A stretch of DNA of 64,000 nt, from positions 1,612,001 through 1,676,000 of the forward strand of contig JAOVFP010000008.1 of assembly GCA_025738555.1 (NCBI GenBank), written 5' to 3'. Of this stretch, positions 1 through 11,220 are shown piece by piece (positions within the stretch are counted from its first letter, which is position 1; each line of letters opens with the position of its first letter). A program made the position numbers and the translations under genes. Source of the stretch: Cyathus striatus (Eukaryota > Basidiomycota > Agaricomycetes > Agaricales > Nidulariaceae). Under the pieces are notes generated by a model, which saw nothing but the letters and a program-made list of their open reading frames with translations, had not been told where the DNA came from and made no database searches.

Positions 1-2
1 AG

Positions 3-1289
3 TTGAATACAATGCATAGAAGAGCAATGGCACAACAAGGAAGACAACACCAGGAACAAAGAAACCAACTCCCAGAAAGACGTTCACGAACTTCAATCCG
101 AAAAAACACTATGCCATATCCACTACAACTCACCCCAATCTCATCACACCTTCGCCCACATTGCAGGGCAAAAGACAGACTCGTAACCTGGCAACCCAGA
201 CAAGCAATCACAACGAATACACAAGGAGTTACAAGGGAAGACAAAGAATGAGTAGCAGCAGTAATGGAATTTGCCTGGGAAGAAAGCACCCTCACTACAT
301 ACGGAAGCAGCCTTTTATCCTACCAAGTCTTTTGCGACAAACGAAATATGACAGAGGAAGACAGAACACCAATTCGACAAGAAATACTGGCCATTTTCAT
401 AGCACAATTCGCACATGTATACTCTGGGAAAATGATACGCAACTATGTAATGGGAATACGAGCCTGGCACTTATTACACCACATCCCATGGGAGATAAAC
501 CAAGCAGAGGTGGATAGCCTGCTAACGGCAGCAGACAGATTAACCCCAGCAACTTCAAAGAAGGCGAAACGAGAACCATACACACCAGGGTACATCACAG
601 GAATCAAGAGCGGGCTGAATCTTGACATACCAAAAGACGCAGCAATATACACATGTTTAACGACATGCTTCTACGCAACAGCCCAACTTGGAGAATTCAC
701 TGTGGAACGCGTAAACCAGAAATTCGACCCTCGCCAATACATCACCCCCAGACACCTATCCCGAACCCAAGACCGTGAGGGGAATGAAGTAACCAATTTG
801 CGAATACCACGAACAAAGGTGGCACCTGAAGGAGAAGATGTCTTCTGGGCGAGACAGAATGGACCCACAGACCCAGAAGCGGCAATGTCCTGCCATTTGG
901 CCATAAACCAGCCCCCAATAGACAGCCACCTCTTCGCATACCGAGACGCCAAAGGGGTGCACAAGCCTTTGTCCAGAAGAGCCTTCATGACAAGAATTGG
1001 AGAAGCAACCAAAGTAGCCGGCCTGAAATCCATGCCAGGACACGGCATTCGTATCGGATCTACCCTAGAGTACTTGTTGCGTGGGGTTCCATTCGAAGTT
1101 GTAAAAACCAAGGGCAGATGGGCAGGCAACTCTTTCCAGCTGTACCTACGACGACACGCACAAGCGGTGGCCCTATACATTCAAGCAACTCCAGATGTAC
1201 ATACAAGTTTTGTCAGCTACACCACATACAATGCCGATGCACAACAAAACAACGTCAATCTGCAAACGTGTAAGCATAGTCTTTCCTAA
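3..1289 (+). pseudogene. Decayed fungal tyrosine recombinase (integrase-like), 5' end outside window
   Basis: Tyrosine recombinase of the mobile-element kind often annotated as 'DNA breaking-rejoining enzyme' in Agaricomycetes. These enzymes cut and rejoin DNA through a tyrosine. The ORF from 264 reads a SAM-like N-terminal half, then a catalytic half with the LGEF box (around 684-698), the box II motif GHGIR, the GRW motif and a terminal LYLRRHA stretch holding the presumed nucleophile Tyr. The frame is open upstream from position 3 except for one TGA at 249-251. The upstream part (LRPHCRAKDRL) looks like this family's normal N-terminus, so I read one gene broken by a stop. The box I arginine expected just before LGEF is Gln (CAA, 684-686). 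Both lesions fit CGA changed at a CpG. Whether it came from a Crypton, a DIRS-like element or a domesticated copy is not visible. Confidence 0.75.
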
Positions 1290-1604
1290 ATGTTGGGGTC
1301 TGAGACTCACTCGTCGCGTCAAGCCTAGCGTGTGGGAGTCGGTGCTCGCCCCGGCCCCCCCAGCAGGAGAGAATAAACCAAGTTGGGAAGTGCGCACTTC
1401 GTGCACTCTCACCCACACCCCTCGATTACCTATCCTCCACAACCACTAATAGCCAAATAGACCACTTAAGTACAACAACCATAGCATTAAGAACAGTAAA
1501 ATACACATACCAAATATCCCAATACCATCATATATAAACCTTTCCATCCCCGCCGTAGCAACATCCCTACCACCCAAGGAACCTGGAGCGCGCGAGTCAA
1601 AGAG
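1290..1604. other. Downstream flank of the recombinase, no gene seen
   Basis: GC-rich to about 1400, with a C-run and an imperfect palindrome (GTGCGCACTTCGTGCAC, about 1388-1404). It could be the 3' end of the recombinase element. I found no matching terminal repeat elsewhere in the window. Confidence 0.3.
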
Positions 1605-2760
1605 TAAGGTTAGAGTGTTTTGTATAGTCCTCATAGATTATCGAATGTACCTCATCAGCTATGTCCAGCCATTAACTCTCATCTCAACCCCAGGTACGTT
1701 ATAGTGATTGACGTGACACCGTGGTATACTCAAGAGTCAAATGAGTCCTCGTAATCTTTCGAGATGTCACACTACTCCCAACCGCGCACCCATGCCTCGC
1801 CTCGTCGTACGTCGAAACACCCCAACGCGTTGTGCCCCGTTTTGGGTTGCCGTGTCGAAGTGCCATGTGCCCGAAGGTTATAATTTGGCGATTCTGAAAC
1901 CTGGCAATGGAAGAGACAACGATGAAAGTAGGGGTGCTGGATAAGCAAAGGGCGTCTATGACATTGCGAGTATGATGGGTAGCTGAAGCCATAGGCGCTC
2001 GCAGTAGTGAGAGGAACGAGGGGGGTATGTTGCGACGTGGCATGTATTCAGGTCCCTCACGGGCTAACGAAGAAGGGGGTAAAGCTGAAGTGACGGGGAG
2101 AGTGATGACACGGAGGAAGATGAAAGCAGAGGTCCGCCCGGTGGTGCATTGCGAGGTCTCATGCTCCATATTCAACATGAACGACGGGACGAAAATATAC
2201 CTATGAGATGGCCAGAACTCCAGTTATCGTTGTCATACATATATAAGAAGACGTACCTTTTCGACTGCCATCGCATCTCTGAACCTTCCACCCAGCCCTT
2301 TCAGGATACGACGAGATACAGTCTGTAGGCGAGAAGTCCAGGGCTGTACGTGATGCATCCCTGCCTGACCCCTAGAGCACAGCCAAAGTCTCCTTCGATG
2401 ACCTTTTCGTAACACTATTCGCCATCTTTGTCAACGTCGTCCATATCGCCCTACCCCATTCCCTGCATCTCCCTGACCCACATGCACCCGTTCTCTTCTC
2501 CTACGCCATACCGACCTTAAGCCTTCCAGGACTTCATGTATCGATCACAAACTCGAGTACCCGTACACAACTCTCGTAGTCAGACTAATACACTTGCACC
2601 CTGCTGGCCAACTACAAAAGTGATAAGGGAGTTATGTTCGACGCAGTCCTGAGCTCGGTTTCGAGAATTCTGAAAGCCAAGCGATGGTGGAGACGATGGT
2701 GGGTCTTGGGATGTTGGAGATGCACAGCGTGCCGTCGAAGGCATGGATGGTGAACGCAGG
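1605..2760 (-). repeat. R1 dispersed repeat, left copy (inverse of 61660-62860)
   Basis: The stretch from about 1605 to 2760 is the reverse complement of about 61660-62860 over most of its length, with many CpG-to-TpG/CpA differences in the right copy. Both encode the same short hypothetical peptide on opposite strands (1741-1944 + and 62499-62702 -), with shared words such as RAPMPRLVV and CHVPEGYNLAIL. Related units form the tandem block at 15.6-17.9 kb. The family is not recognised. A spliceable exon end before GTACGT recurs in several copies, so it may derive from a multicopy gene. Confidence 0.75.
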
Positions 2761-3499
2761 CTATATGGACGTTGGTAGTAACGCGGCAGTTGCGGGGAAT
2801 ATCAGAGGGACGAAGAAGGAGAGTGTAATGGGAGAGAAATTGCTCAGCGCTGATGTCGTTCGCGGCGACGAGTTACGTAGAGTGGGTGGGATATGCCTAT
2901 GAGGGGGGGCACAAGGTTCGAGGTATGCAAGTAGACGAGCGTATGGCTATACGCACGCAAGGTTAGCACTTCTAACATCCAAGTGTTGCAATGAAACGCA
3001 CCTCAGGTGGGACGTAGAATATAGAATACTTCATATCTCGCCATGTCTAGCAAATAGAACCCATTGTGATGTGGAGGGGTGGTTATGATTCACGTTCCTT
3101 GAGGGTTGTGCAGGTCGTGCGTGGGATGGTGCTTGGCCTGGCCTGCCATGCGTCGATACGACGTTCACCTATCCTCTAGTCCCAGTCTACATACACCTTC
3201 AAACTCAACAGACGAACTGGCACGTACCATCAAGTATCCCTAAAAGCCTTCAAAGCTTCACTGGGCTTCACCCCTCACATGCGCCAAAAACGCCTTCAGC
3301 AAGCACGTCGTTCCACAGGGCCTAGCGTATCGTGGCAGGCTGCTCTTGCCGGTATAAATGAATGTGTCCCGCGCTTTCTTGGGGAGCGGTACCGTAGGCC
3401 GCTATGCTTTGGAGTGAGCGGTGCGGAAGATCGGAGTTTGCTGAATGAGTTCGGCGGGGAGCTGAGTGGGTTGAATTGGGTTGGGTTAGGTTGGACTTC
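2761..3499. other. No gene recognised
   Basis: CpG-containing sequence with only short ORFs lacking recognisable domains. It lies between the R1 and R2 repeats and may be an older part of either. Confidence 0.3.
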
Positions 3500-3771
3500 A
3501 TATTAGATACCCCCGTCATTTTACCCCTCTCCTTATGCGAATCGACTGCTTAGAAGAGCGAGGTTTGAGAGGAGTGTGTAGGAGGTCGAACCCTAGGACC
3601 TGGAGCTGTCGTTGGCGAGGATATGAACTACCATAGCGGATGGTGTCAAGCTGAGTGCGTAGAGTGTAAACACGTGCTGTCGTCGAAGAAGCAAGTTGAA
3701 TTTCAATCAGCGTGCGATTCATCGACCACAATCGATACAAAATTCTCAGGACCACGGCGATGAGCGGCGAT
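3500..3771 (+). repeat. R2 dispersed repeat, left half (split by Helitron)
   Basis: Matches the reverse complement of about 14560-14760 and, for a shorter span, 38870-38945. Shared marker words are AAATTCTCAGGACCACGGCGAT and its inverse. The match resumes at 11001-11220, which shows that one R2 copy was split by the Helitron and then by the TA-flanked MITE. Confidence 0.75.
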
Positions 3772-3775
3772 TATT

Positions 3776-3793
3776 GGGGGAGCTTGCTCCCCC
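3776..3793. repeat. Helitron 5' terminal hairpin
   Basis: GGGGGAGC-TT-GCTCCCCC, a perfect 8 bp stem four bases inside the left end. Its left arm plus TT is repeated in inverse near the right end (10462-10471). Confidence 0.8.
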
Positions 3794-3844
3794 TATTTGT
3801 CTGCATTGGCGAGCGAAAATGCGTAGTGGCTGTGCATGCACGTC

Positions 3845-3983
3845 TGGAATTTGCCGCCACGCTCGGATTTCTCCGCAACGCACGGATTTCTCCGCAATTC
3901 TCGGATTTGTCCGAAATGCTCGTTAGATTTGCCAGCCAATGCTCGGATTTCTCCGCCACGCTTGAATTTGTGCATCGCACTCG
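3845..3983 (+). repeat. 19 bp tandem repeats at Helitron left end (iteron-like)
   Basis: About seven degenerate 19 bp units built on CGGATTTCTCCGCAACGCA. Each good unit contains the inverted pair CGGA...TCCG. They lie 50-190 bp inside the left end and upstream of the Rep gene, the only CpG-rich part of an otherwise CpG-poor element. They could be Rep-binding iterons or promoter elements; this is inference from position and periodicity. Confidence 0.6.
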
Positions 3984-4547
3984 TGTTGTCTGCACTGCAA
4001 AACACTAAAATCAAACCTTATGTATATACACATTCCCATCATCAACAGATGTTCACTCATTGTCAATAACTTTCTTCTTCTCTACATTCCATCATTCCAT
4101 TACTATAACACTTCTTTCTAGTTTCTGTTGTGCAATTTCTGGCTTTGTTAGTAATTAAGAGGTGAAACCTGAATAGAACAAGCCTACAGAGTTGTGAAGT
4201 CTATCTGCATAGCCTCAGTTTGCTATTGCCTAAAAGCATTTCCATTCTATTGAATTGGAGTTGCCTGGACCTCTCTCACTCCACAGTCATTGCTGGTGCT
4301 TAAGTACCTTTTACTACATTCTCACCATCACTTCCACCTGTCTATACAGAAAAGGGGTGATAAAGAGGTGTCAATAAGCACTGGAATTTAAAATTCCATA
4401 GCAGGCTGTCTTGCGGTGATTTCTTCAGGTGAATTCTCTTGAGTACATAACAAAGAACACAGGTTCAACCCTGTTGCAAGTGTAAAATACTTGGGATTTG
4501 TTTACCACTGCTATTTCCTGCTTCAAGATTGTTCTGAGTCTTTAATA

Positions 4548-7500
4548 ATGTTTCAATCTAATTCTGGCCCATCTCACATACCTCTTCCAACTCCAGTGAA
4601 TCCTAGAACACTCTCTCAAATTTTGCAGCCATCACAACCATCATTTACTCCTACAAATCAGCATAATAATGGTATATAGTTTAATTATTGCTTATAGATT
4701 TCTGTAATGTTTACAAATTCAACTACAGTTCCCTCTACACCACAAAACAGTGCAAGTCGTTCATACTCACAGCATACACCTGCCACACCTGCAACCCATG
4801 AAGAACATAATAAAAGGACTTGCATTAATTTTCCACTGCACTCTCCAATTGCTGCTCGCTTGCAATCCAGTCAATTAGATTTGGACAATATGGATTTGGA
4901 CTCTGATGAAGAATTGATTCCTCAACCTAGACGTCTGTTTGTTCCTCTTTCACAGTCTTCACAAGGTCTCTTTTTGGGGTACCCTTCACCTCCATTACCC
5001 CCTCATTCATCTCTTTCTTCACATGCTCCATCACCACCACAAATGCCAACTCCATTACCTGATGCATTATCACCACAATTAGTAGGCCCTTTACCAGACA
5101 CATTACCAAACACATTTCTGGATCCATTACTTCCTCCATTATCACCTCCATTACCTAACACATTTCTGGATCCATTACTTCCTCCATTATCACCTCCATT
5201 ACCAGACCCTTTACTGGACCCATTACCAGGCCTATTTCTGAGCCCATTACTGCCTCCATCACCAAATCCACTACCTGACCTGTCACCAGGTCCATTATCA
5301 AATCCATTTCTGAACCCATTACTGCCACCTCCTTTATCACCTCTGTTACCAGACCCATTGCCAAATCCATTTCTGGACCTGTTGCTGCCTCCATCACCAA
5401 TTCTATTGCCAGATCTATTACCAGATCCACTACCAGATCCATTACCAGATCCACTACCAGATCCACTACCAAATCCATTACCAGATCCACCACCTCCAGT
5501 GGCACCTCAACAGTGCTTATGGCATAGACATGTTCGAGGTTCCATTGCACGTGAAATACATCCATTTGATCCTAATTGGCTTTGGTGTACTGCTGCTAGA
5601 CATTGGATTAATGAAGTTGATTTTGGAGATATGCAAACCTGTGAACAATGCAGAAGGAAAAGACGTGAATGCGCTGCACGGTTAAATCAGCAACGAATTG
5701 CTCAAGCTGCAATTAATGACTTGGAACATCAAATTCCTGAACCTGTAGTACCTGAGCACTTTGAACACCCTCCACTACAACCAAATTCTCCATTATTACA
5801 ACCTGCAGTACAGGATCACATTGAAAATTCTCCACTGCAACCACCTTCTCCATTGTCTGAATCTGCTGTGTCAGATGAAGATAAAGTATTGTTGCAAAAT
5901 TTTCGTGAAGAAATTATGAGAATAAATCTGGAGGTCTGTACAGCATGTAATGAAGAATGGTTTGATTTGAATCTCAAAAATGGCATATGTTCAAAATGTC
6001 AATGTGATTCCAGATTTCAGGCTATCAATGCAATGGATCCAGGTCCTAATGCATTTACACTTAATCCTGGACTTCAACCATTAACACAAATGGAAGAGAT
6101 GTTAATATCTCCTATTCATGCTATTATTCAGTTGTGGCAAGTATGTGGAGGGCAATTTAAATATACTGGGCATATCTGCAACTTTCCAGGTGACACTCTT
6201 ACCTTATACACACATCTTCCTCTTCTACCTGAAGATTGTGATGTCATTATCATGTGTTGTCATGGCATTGAGGAGGGTACAAATAATCAAATTTATAAGG
6301 ATTTCTGTGTATGCAGAGCAGTCATTCGAGAGTGGTTGGAGTTTCTAACTCAACACCATCCTACATTTCATACACATTCTGTTCAGATTGATCAACATGC
6401 ATTGGATCAGCTGCCTATTGATGCTTCTGTACATACTCGTGTTCACACTCTTCAAGTTGAGGATATGCCTGATCTCCCAGAAGATTTGGGTCCTCCACAA
6501 GCAGGTTCAGATAATTCTGCAAATGATCCATCACAACCTCTATTTTCATGTGGTTTTGTACCTCAGGTACAAGTAGCACAAACTGAGATGGAGCAACTTA
6601 GAATGGCAGCAATGAATAATAATAGTGATATAATTCTAACTATTCCACGTATTCATGGAACTCCTATCAATGAATACACTGCAGAAAAGATTGCTATTGA
6701 TGCATTTCCTACACTATTTCCAACTGGCAAAGCTGATTATCATGCATCCTGTGATAAAAAAATGACTATGGCTGAATGGGCTGCACACTTAATATGCTAC
6801 AAAGGTGGCCATTTTGCATGTCACCCTAGATTTCGTTACTGGTCACTCAATACTATTATGAGGCAAGCAGCTAAGAAAGCATCTTCATGGTACTTAACAA
6901 CTCACAAGGATGATCGTCACCTAACTGTTGAGGATATCAGAGAGATGCTGGACAATAATGAAGCTCATGGGCTTATGAATCACTTATCCCATGCTGCAGA
7001 AAAGCTTCAAGGATCAAAACCCTTCTGGCAAAAGGCTCAAAGAGATCTCATTGCACAAATTCGCTCTCCAGAATGTGGCACACCTCATTTGTTTATTACT
7101 GCTTCTTCAGCAGATATACAGTGGCCAGATTTACACAAGCATATGCCAAATTATAATGCAGAAGAACCTGAAAATGCTCATTCTTATCACACACGCATGA
7201 ACAATCTCAATAACAATCCAGCAATTGCTGCTTATTACTTTCAAAAACATTGGGAAATTTTTTTTAAGGTGTATCTTCAGCCCAAGTGGAATGTTAAAGA
7301 TTTCTGGTGGCATTATGAATGGCAACATCATGGAAGCAGTCATGTTCATGGATTTTTGTGGCTAAATGATGCACCATCAGTTGATACATTGGACATTTCT
7401 AATCCTGTGGAAGTGCAGAAATGGCTTGACTTTTGGGATAATCACATTTCTACTTGGAATCCTGATCCATATCTTCAACCAGCTGATATACATCTATCAG

Positions 7501-10355
7501 CACGATTGTTCAACACACTAAAAGATACCAAACGTGAACTAGCTGAAATGCTGAATCATCTTCAATGCCATACAAAATGCACTCCTTCCTATTGTCAAAG
7601 AAAGAAAAAAGATACTGGTGAAATATTTTGTTGGTTTGGATTTCCTAAACAATGTAGAAATGCATCTGTATACAGCAAAGAACCTGGATGGGATTTTGCA
7701 GAGTATCATCCCAAGCGCAATGATGCAATACTAAATCCACACAATATTGGATTTATTTTGGGTTGGCGAGCAAATATTGATTGTCACCCAGTAATTAACC
7801 ATGAGGCAGTTGTTTCATATGCAGCAAAATATGCAAGCAAAGGAGAGAGTGTTTCTTCTGGCCATCAGCAAGCATTACAAACTGCAATTTCACACCTTGA
7901 AAATACAGATCATGCAGGAGTGGCATATCAGAAGACTCTCTCCACATTTGTGTCTGAGTGTGATATATCTGCTCAGGAAACTTGCCACATTCTTCTTGGG
8001 TGTCCATTAACTCGTTCTTCTTGAGTTCTTTGAAATGTCTGTGTTGACCCAGATGAAAGTTTCCTTGTGAACTTTACTAGGTCCAATGTGGAGAAACTTG
8101 GTGTTTTGCAACACTACATTAAACATCCACCCACTGATGATTTGCAAAGCATTACTTTGCTTGACTTTGCTACAAACTGGGATTGGAGAAGTGAACAATA
8201 TATTAAGCGTGGAAAAAGACAGGCTAAACCTTATGTTGTGTCAATTTGGCCTCGATATAAACCTGATCCAAGTGACACAGAAACATATGAGAAATATTGC
8301 TATGCAAGAATGATCCTTCATCATCCATTTCAAAAAGTAGAAGATCTTTTAAATGGTTGTCCAGATTGGAGAACTGCATATGGCACTTACTGTCTTGATC
8401 TTCATCATATTCACTTTGATGATACTCTTCCACTTCAATTGTCTGAGACCAATGATTCAGATATTGAAAGTGATGAATCAGACTCAGAGTCTTTACATGA
8501 TGAGGATAATGAAGATGAACCTTACCTTGCTGAATGGATGCTAGAAGCTGCATGTGGTCCAAATCAAGTTACAGAATCTATTACTAGAAATTTAGGATGA
8601 CGTGATTTAGATTTGGAGTATGACTGGATTTCTCACACTCCTCAAATTAATATTTTAGAAGAAGCTACTGTCTGGCTTACAGGAAAATTAAAGGAGTCAC
8701 CAAATGATCTTATACAGACTCTTCCAGAAGTAGACTATCACCAGCTTAAAGGGGATCAGCAAAAAGTTTTTTTACAGGTTATGGCTTATATCAAAAAAAT
8801 TATACATGGTGGTGAACATTCTTCTCCACTTCATCTAAATGTTGATGGCACAGCTGGTACTGGAAAGTCCTTCATTATTTGGGCAATTTCAACAGCAATT
8901 CGCAATTTATTTCCTGATGCTATATCTGATCCTGTAATTTGTATGGCTCCAACAGGTGTGGCAACTTTTGGTATTTGTGGCTGGACTATAAATTTTGCTT
9001 GCATGATTCCTGTTAAAGGAACCTTTAGTCAACTATCCCAAGCTTCTCTTACTCGCTTTCAAACACGTTGGAAGGATGTTCAACTTTTGATACTAGATGA
9101 GAAGTCAATGGTTGGCCATACTAGCATGGGTCGAATTGATCGCCATTTGCGTCAAGCATATCCAAGTAGAGCTGCAGAAATGTTTGGTGGAATTGGAATT
9201 ATTATTTTTGGTGACTTTGCTCAGCTTCCTCCTGTTGGTGATTCTCCTTTATATTCCTCTAAAATATCCAGTGGCCAGTCTGGGTTATCCTCAGAAGGAA
9301 GATGTGCCTATGAATCATTTACACAATCTATCACCTTAAAGACAGTTTTTCGTCAAGCAGGAGATGATCCATTACAAATTGCCTTTCATGATGCACTTCT
9401 TCATTTGCGCACATATTCCACCACTCCAGCTGACTATGATCTCTTCTCAACACGTTTCTGGGACCGTCTTACACCTGAAGAACACTTGCTCTTCAATGAT
9501 GCTCTGCACCTTCTTCCAACTCGTGAATCAGTTTCCCTGCTAAATATAAGAAGACTTGCACTACTGGGCAAGCCTGTAGTTCATTGTTTAGCCAAGAATA
9601 ACTGTGTGGAAGCTAAAAAGGCCTCTGAAGAGGATGCTGAAGGGCTTGACCCTGAAATTCTTTTGTGTGAAGGTGCAAGAATAATGATTACAAGAAATCT
9701 CTGGACTGCAAAAGGTAATTTTAAGTTTTAACATTGTAATTTTTTGATACTAGATTCAATCCTACATAATTACAGGACTGGTAAATGGTGCACAAGGCAT
9801 TGTGAAAAGAATTTGGTATAATCCACTTTCTAATCCTCAAAGAGGTGACTTGCCAGCAGTTGTATTTGTATCATGTGAAGGATATTCAGGTATGTGATAT
9901 TTAGATTTTCTTTAATTCAAATTACTTACTTTTATATCTCAGGTCCTACAATCCCTCAATGGACAGACTTAGATTCTTCTTGGGTACCAATTACACCTGT
10001 TACTGCTCAATGGGAGAGCAAAACTCAGAAACAAATGTCTCGCACACAGCTACCTCTAACTTTGGCTTGGGCAATTACTGTTCACAAAAGCCAGGGTTTA
10101 ACATTGCAACGAGCTACCATTGACTTAGGTCCAAAAGACTTTGTCAATGGTCTTTCATTTGTAGCCATTTCACATGTCAAAACTTTAGGTGGACTTGCCT
10201 TTTGTTCATCATTCCCTCACAGTCGCCTTCAAAGAAAAGATGAAACTGTAATGATGTGCATGCTTAGAGAAGACAATGAGAGACGAGAAAGATTAGGATT
10301 TGAATTAAATACATATGGAATGGATTTAAGTGAATTTGTATTCAATGATTTGTAG
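4548..10355 (+). pseudogene. Helitron Rep-helicase (RepHel), three in-frame stops
   Basis: HUH endonuclease fused to a PIF1-like helicase, the protein that moves Helitrons. Proposed exons are 4548-4671, 4729-9714, 9776-9889 and 9943-10355 (introns 57, 61 and 53 bp; GT-AG, phases agree), 1878 codons. In order: a Pro/Leu/Asp repeat tract, a CX2C...CX2C zinc motif, Helitron-like N domain, HUH motif (His913, His915), Tyr pair YAAKY (1072, 1076), Walker A GTAGTGKS (about 1415), Walker B LILDEKSM, GDFAQLPPVGD, and VHKSQG. The frame is otherwise open but holds TGA at 8022, 8031 and 8598, where related proteins tend to have Arg, so CGA is the likely ancestor. The usual SRV arginine of helicase motif VI is His (10173-10175). 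The copy is therefore probably dead. The start was chosen because the 4672-4728 intron joins two proline-rich frames. Confidence 0.85.
5040..5500 (+). repeat. Coding minisatellite, PLPDPL-type repeats in RepHel
   Basis: In-frame degenerate repeats of about 12-30 bp around CCATTACCAGATCC encode runs of PLPDPLP. They create long antisense ORFs (for example 5155-5565 -) that are shadows. The tract lies between the N-terminus and the zinc motif and is probably a disordered linker. Confidence 0.75.
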
Positions 10356-10381
10356 AAAATTAATGTACTTATTTAAACCCA

Positions 10382-10400
10382 GGTGCCCCAAAGGGGCACC
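10382..10400 (+). terminator. Hairpin and AATAAA after the RepHel gene
   Basis: GGTGCCCC-AAA-GGGGCACC, a perfect 8 bp stem 27 bp after the RepHel stop, followed by an AATAAA polyadenylation-like signal (about 10407-10412). It probably marks the transcript 3' end. It is too far from the element end to be the terminal hairpin. Confidence 0.55.
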
Positions 10401-10475
10401 ATGTATAAATAAAGTTATTTTGTTCACATGAAAATATATATCCTAAAAACTAGGATTCATCAAGCTCCCCCTTTG

Positions 10476-10500
10476 ACGTGCGTCGCGAAGCGACGTACGT
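10476..10500. repeat. Helitron 3' terminal hairpin
   Basis: An 11 bp stem with one mismatch around the loop GAA (core CGTCGC-GAA-GCGACG) ending exactly at the boundary defined by the empty site. Rolling-circle termination in this class uses a 3' hairpin. Confidence 0.75.
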
Positions 10501-10509
10501 TACATGTTA

Positions 10510-10998
10510 CTGTTATTTACCGGCCGGTTGTACGCCATTAGCCACTTGTACAGTAGCACATTTCTCCGCTAAAATTGTAATAACATTTATTAAAATTGGA
10601 TATATATGTAGCTGTAAGTGTATTCTATCACTTCATGCATTTATGTCGGCATCAAGATATGTGGTTCTGTTGCAATGTTAGATTTCGTGTGTTTTTTCGA
10701 ATTTTGATGGTCCCGAACAATGCTAATCGGCATTATGTATAGCTCTGTCACGCGACATCGCTTAGATATGTCACAAAATTGTAACGCTGTGCAACCGGGT
10801 GGTGATGCCGGAATGCACATCAAAATCAGTAAAACATAAACTACTTCTTCAAAATATGTTCTACTGCCGTGAAACTTGAGGAATAAATAGTATACACATC
10901 ACACCTTATTTCTGTCAATTTGTTTAGGTTCGTAGTGTAATGTTGGTACTTTTAAAATAAATTTAAGATTCGGCGTACAACCGGCCGGTAAATAACAG
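10510..10998. mobile_element. MITE with 27 bp TIRs and TA target duplication
   Basis: CTGTTATTTACCGGCCGGT begins a 27 bp terminal repeat (10510-10536), repeated perfectly in inverse at 10972-10998. TA flanks both sides (10508-10509, 10999-11000). Removing it rejoins the R2 repeat. There is no transposase, only short ORFs. The TA duplication suggests Tc1/mariner mobilisation. Identical TIRs suggest fairly recent insertion. Confidence 0.85.
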
Positions 10999-11000
10999 TA

Positions 11001-11220
11001 TACACGGTCCGAACTCCGCATTCGCCTCACTGAGATGTTTATGGCAAGTACATCGATCGCCCAAATAACCTTGCCATCGATCAACTAACTTCAATTTGCA
11101 CCATACAGACGCCCAACCAGCATAGATCGAACCGTGACTATATTCAAAGTGAACATTACCCATTGTAATCCAATCCACAGTTTCCGACATCTATTCCCTC
11201 ACGATAATCTCACCTTACAT
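11001..11220 (+). repeat. R2 dispersed repeat, right half
   Basis: Continues the R2 copy interrupted at 3771; it aligns with the reverse complement of about 14380-14540 (marker words CACGGTCCG, CGCATTCGCCTCA, GATGTTTATGGC). Confidence 0.75.

Larger units (their letters stand above)
3772..10500 (+). mobile_element. Helitron2/Helentron-like rolling-circle transposon
   Basis: A 6.7 kb element with a Rep-helicase gene. The R2 paralogue near 14.5 kb reads, reverse-complemented, GGCGATTACATGCACGGTCC. Here GGCGAT ends at 3771 and TACATG starts at 10501, so insertion was between two Ts without target duplication. The 5' end carries a perfect 8 bp stem hairpin (3776-3793). The 3' end is an 11 bp near-perfect hairpin (10476-10500). 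GGGGGAGCTT (3776-3785) reappears inverted as AAGCTCCCCC at 10462-10471. T|T insertion, asymmetric inverted repeats and a 3' hairpin are marks of Helitron2/Helentron, unlike canonical Helitrons (TC...CTRR, A|T). Boundaries are uncertain by one base because of the TT. Confidence 0.85.

Noticed and set aside
5155..5565. Antisense Val/Asp/Leu-rich ORF in RepHel
   Set aside because: Shadow of the PLPDPL minisatellite.
8022..8600. Recoded TGA (selenocysteine or readthrough) in RepHel
   Set aside because: No recoding signal known in fungal nuclear genes. The same CGA-to-TGA pattern hits several unrelated pseudogenes here.
10441..10456. ATCCTA-AAAAC-TAGGAT with CTAG as a canonical Helitron CTRR end
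   Set aside because: The paralogous empty site puts the end at 10500, and the target is T|T, not A|T.
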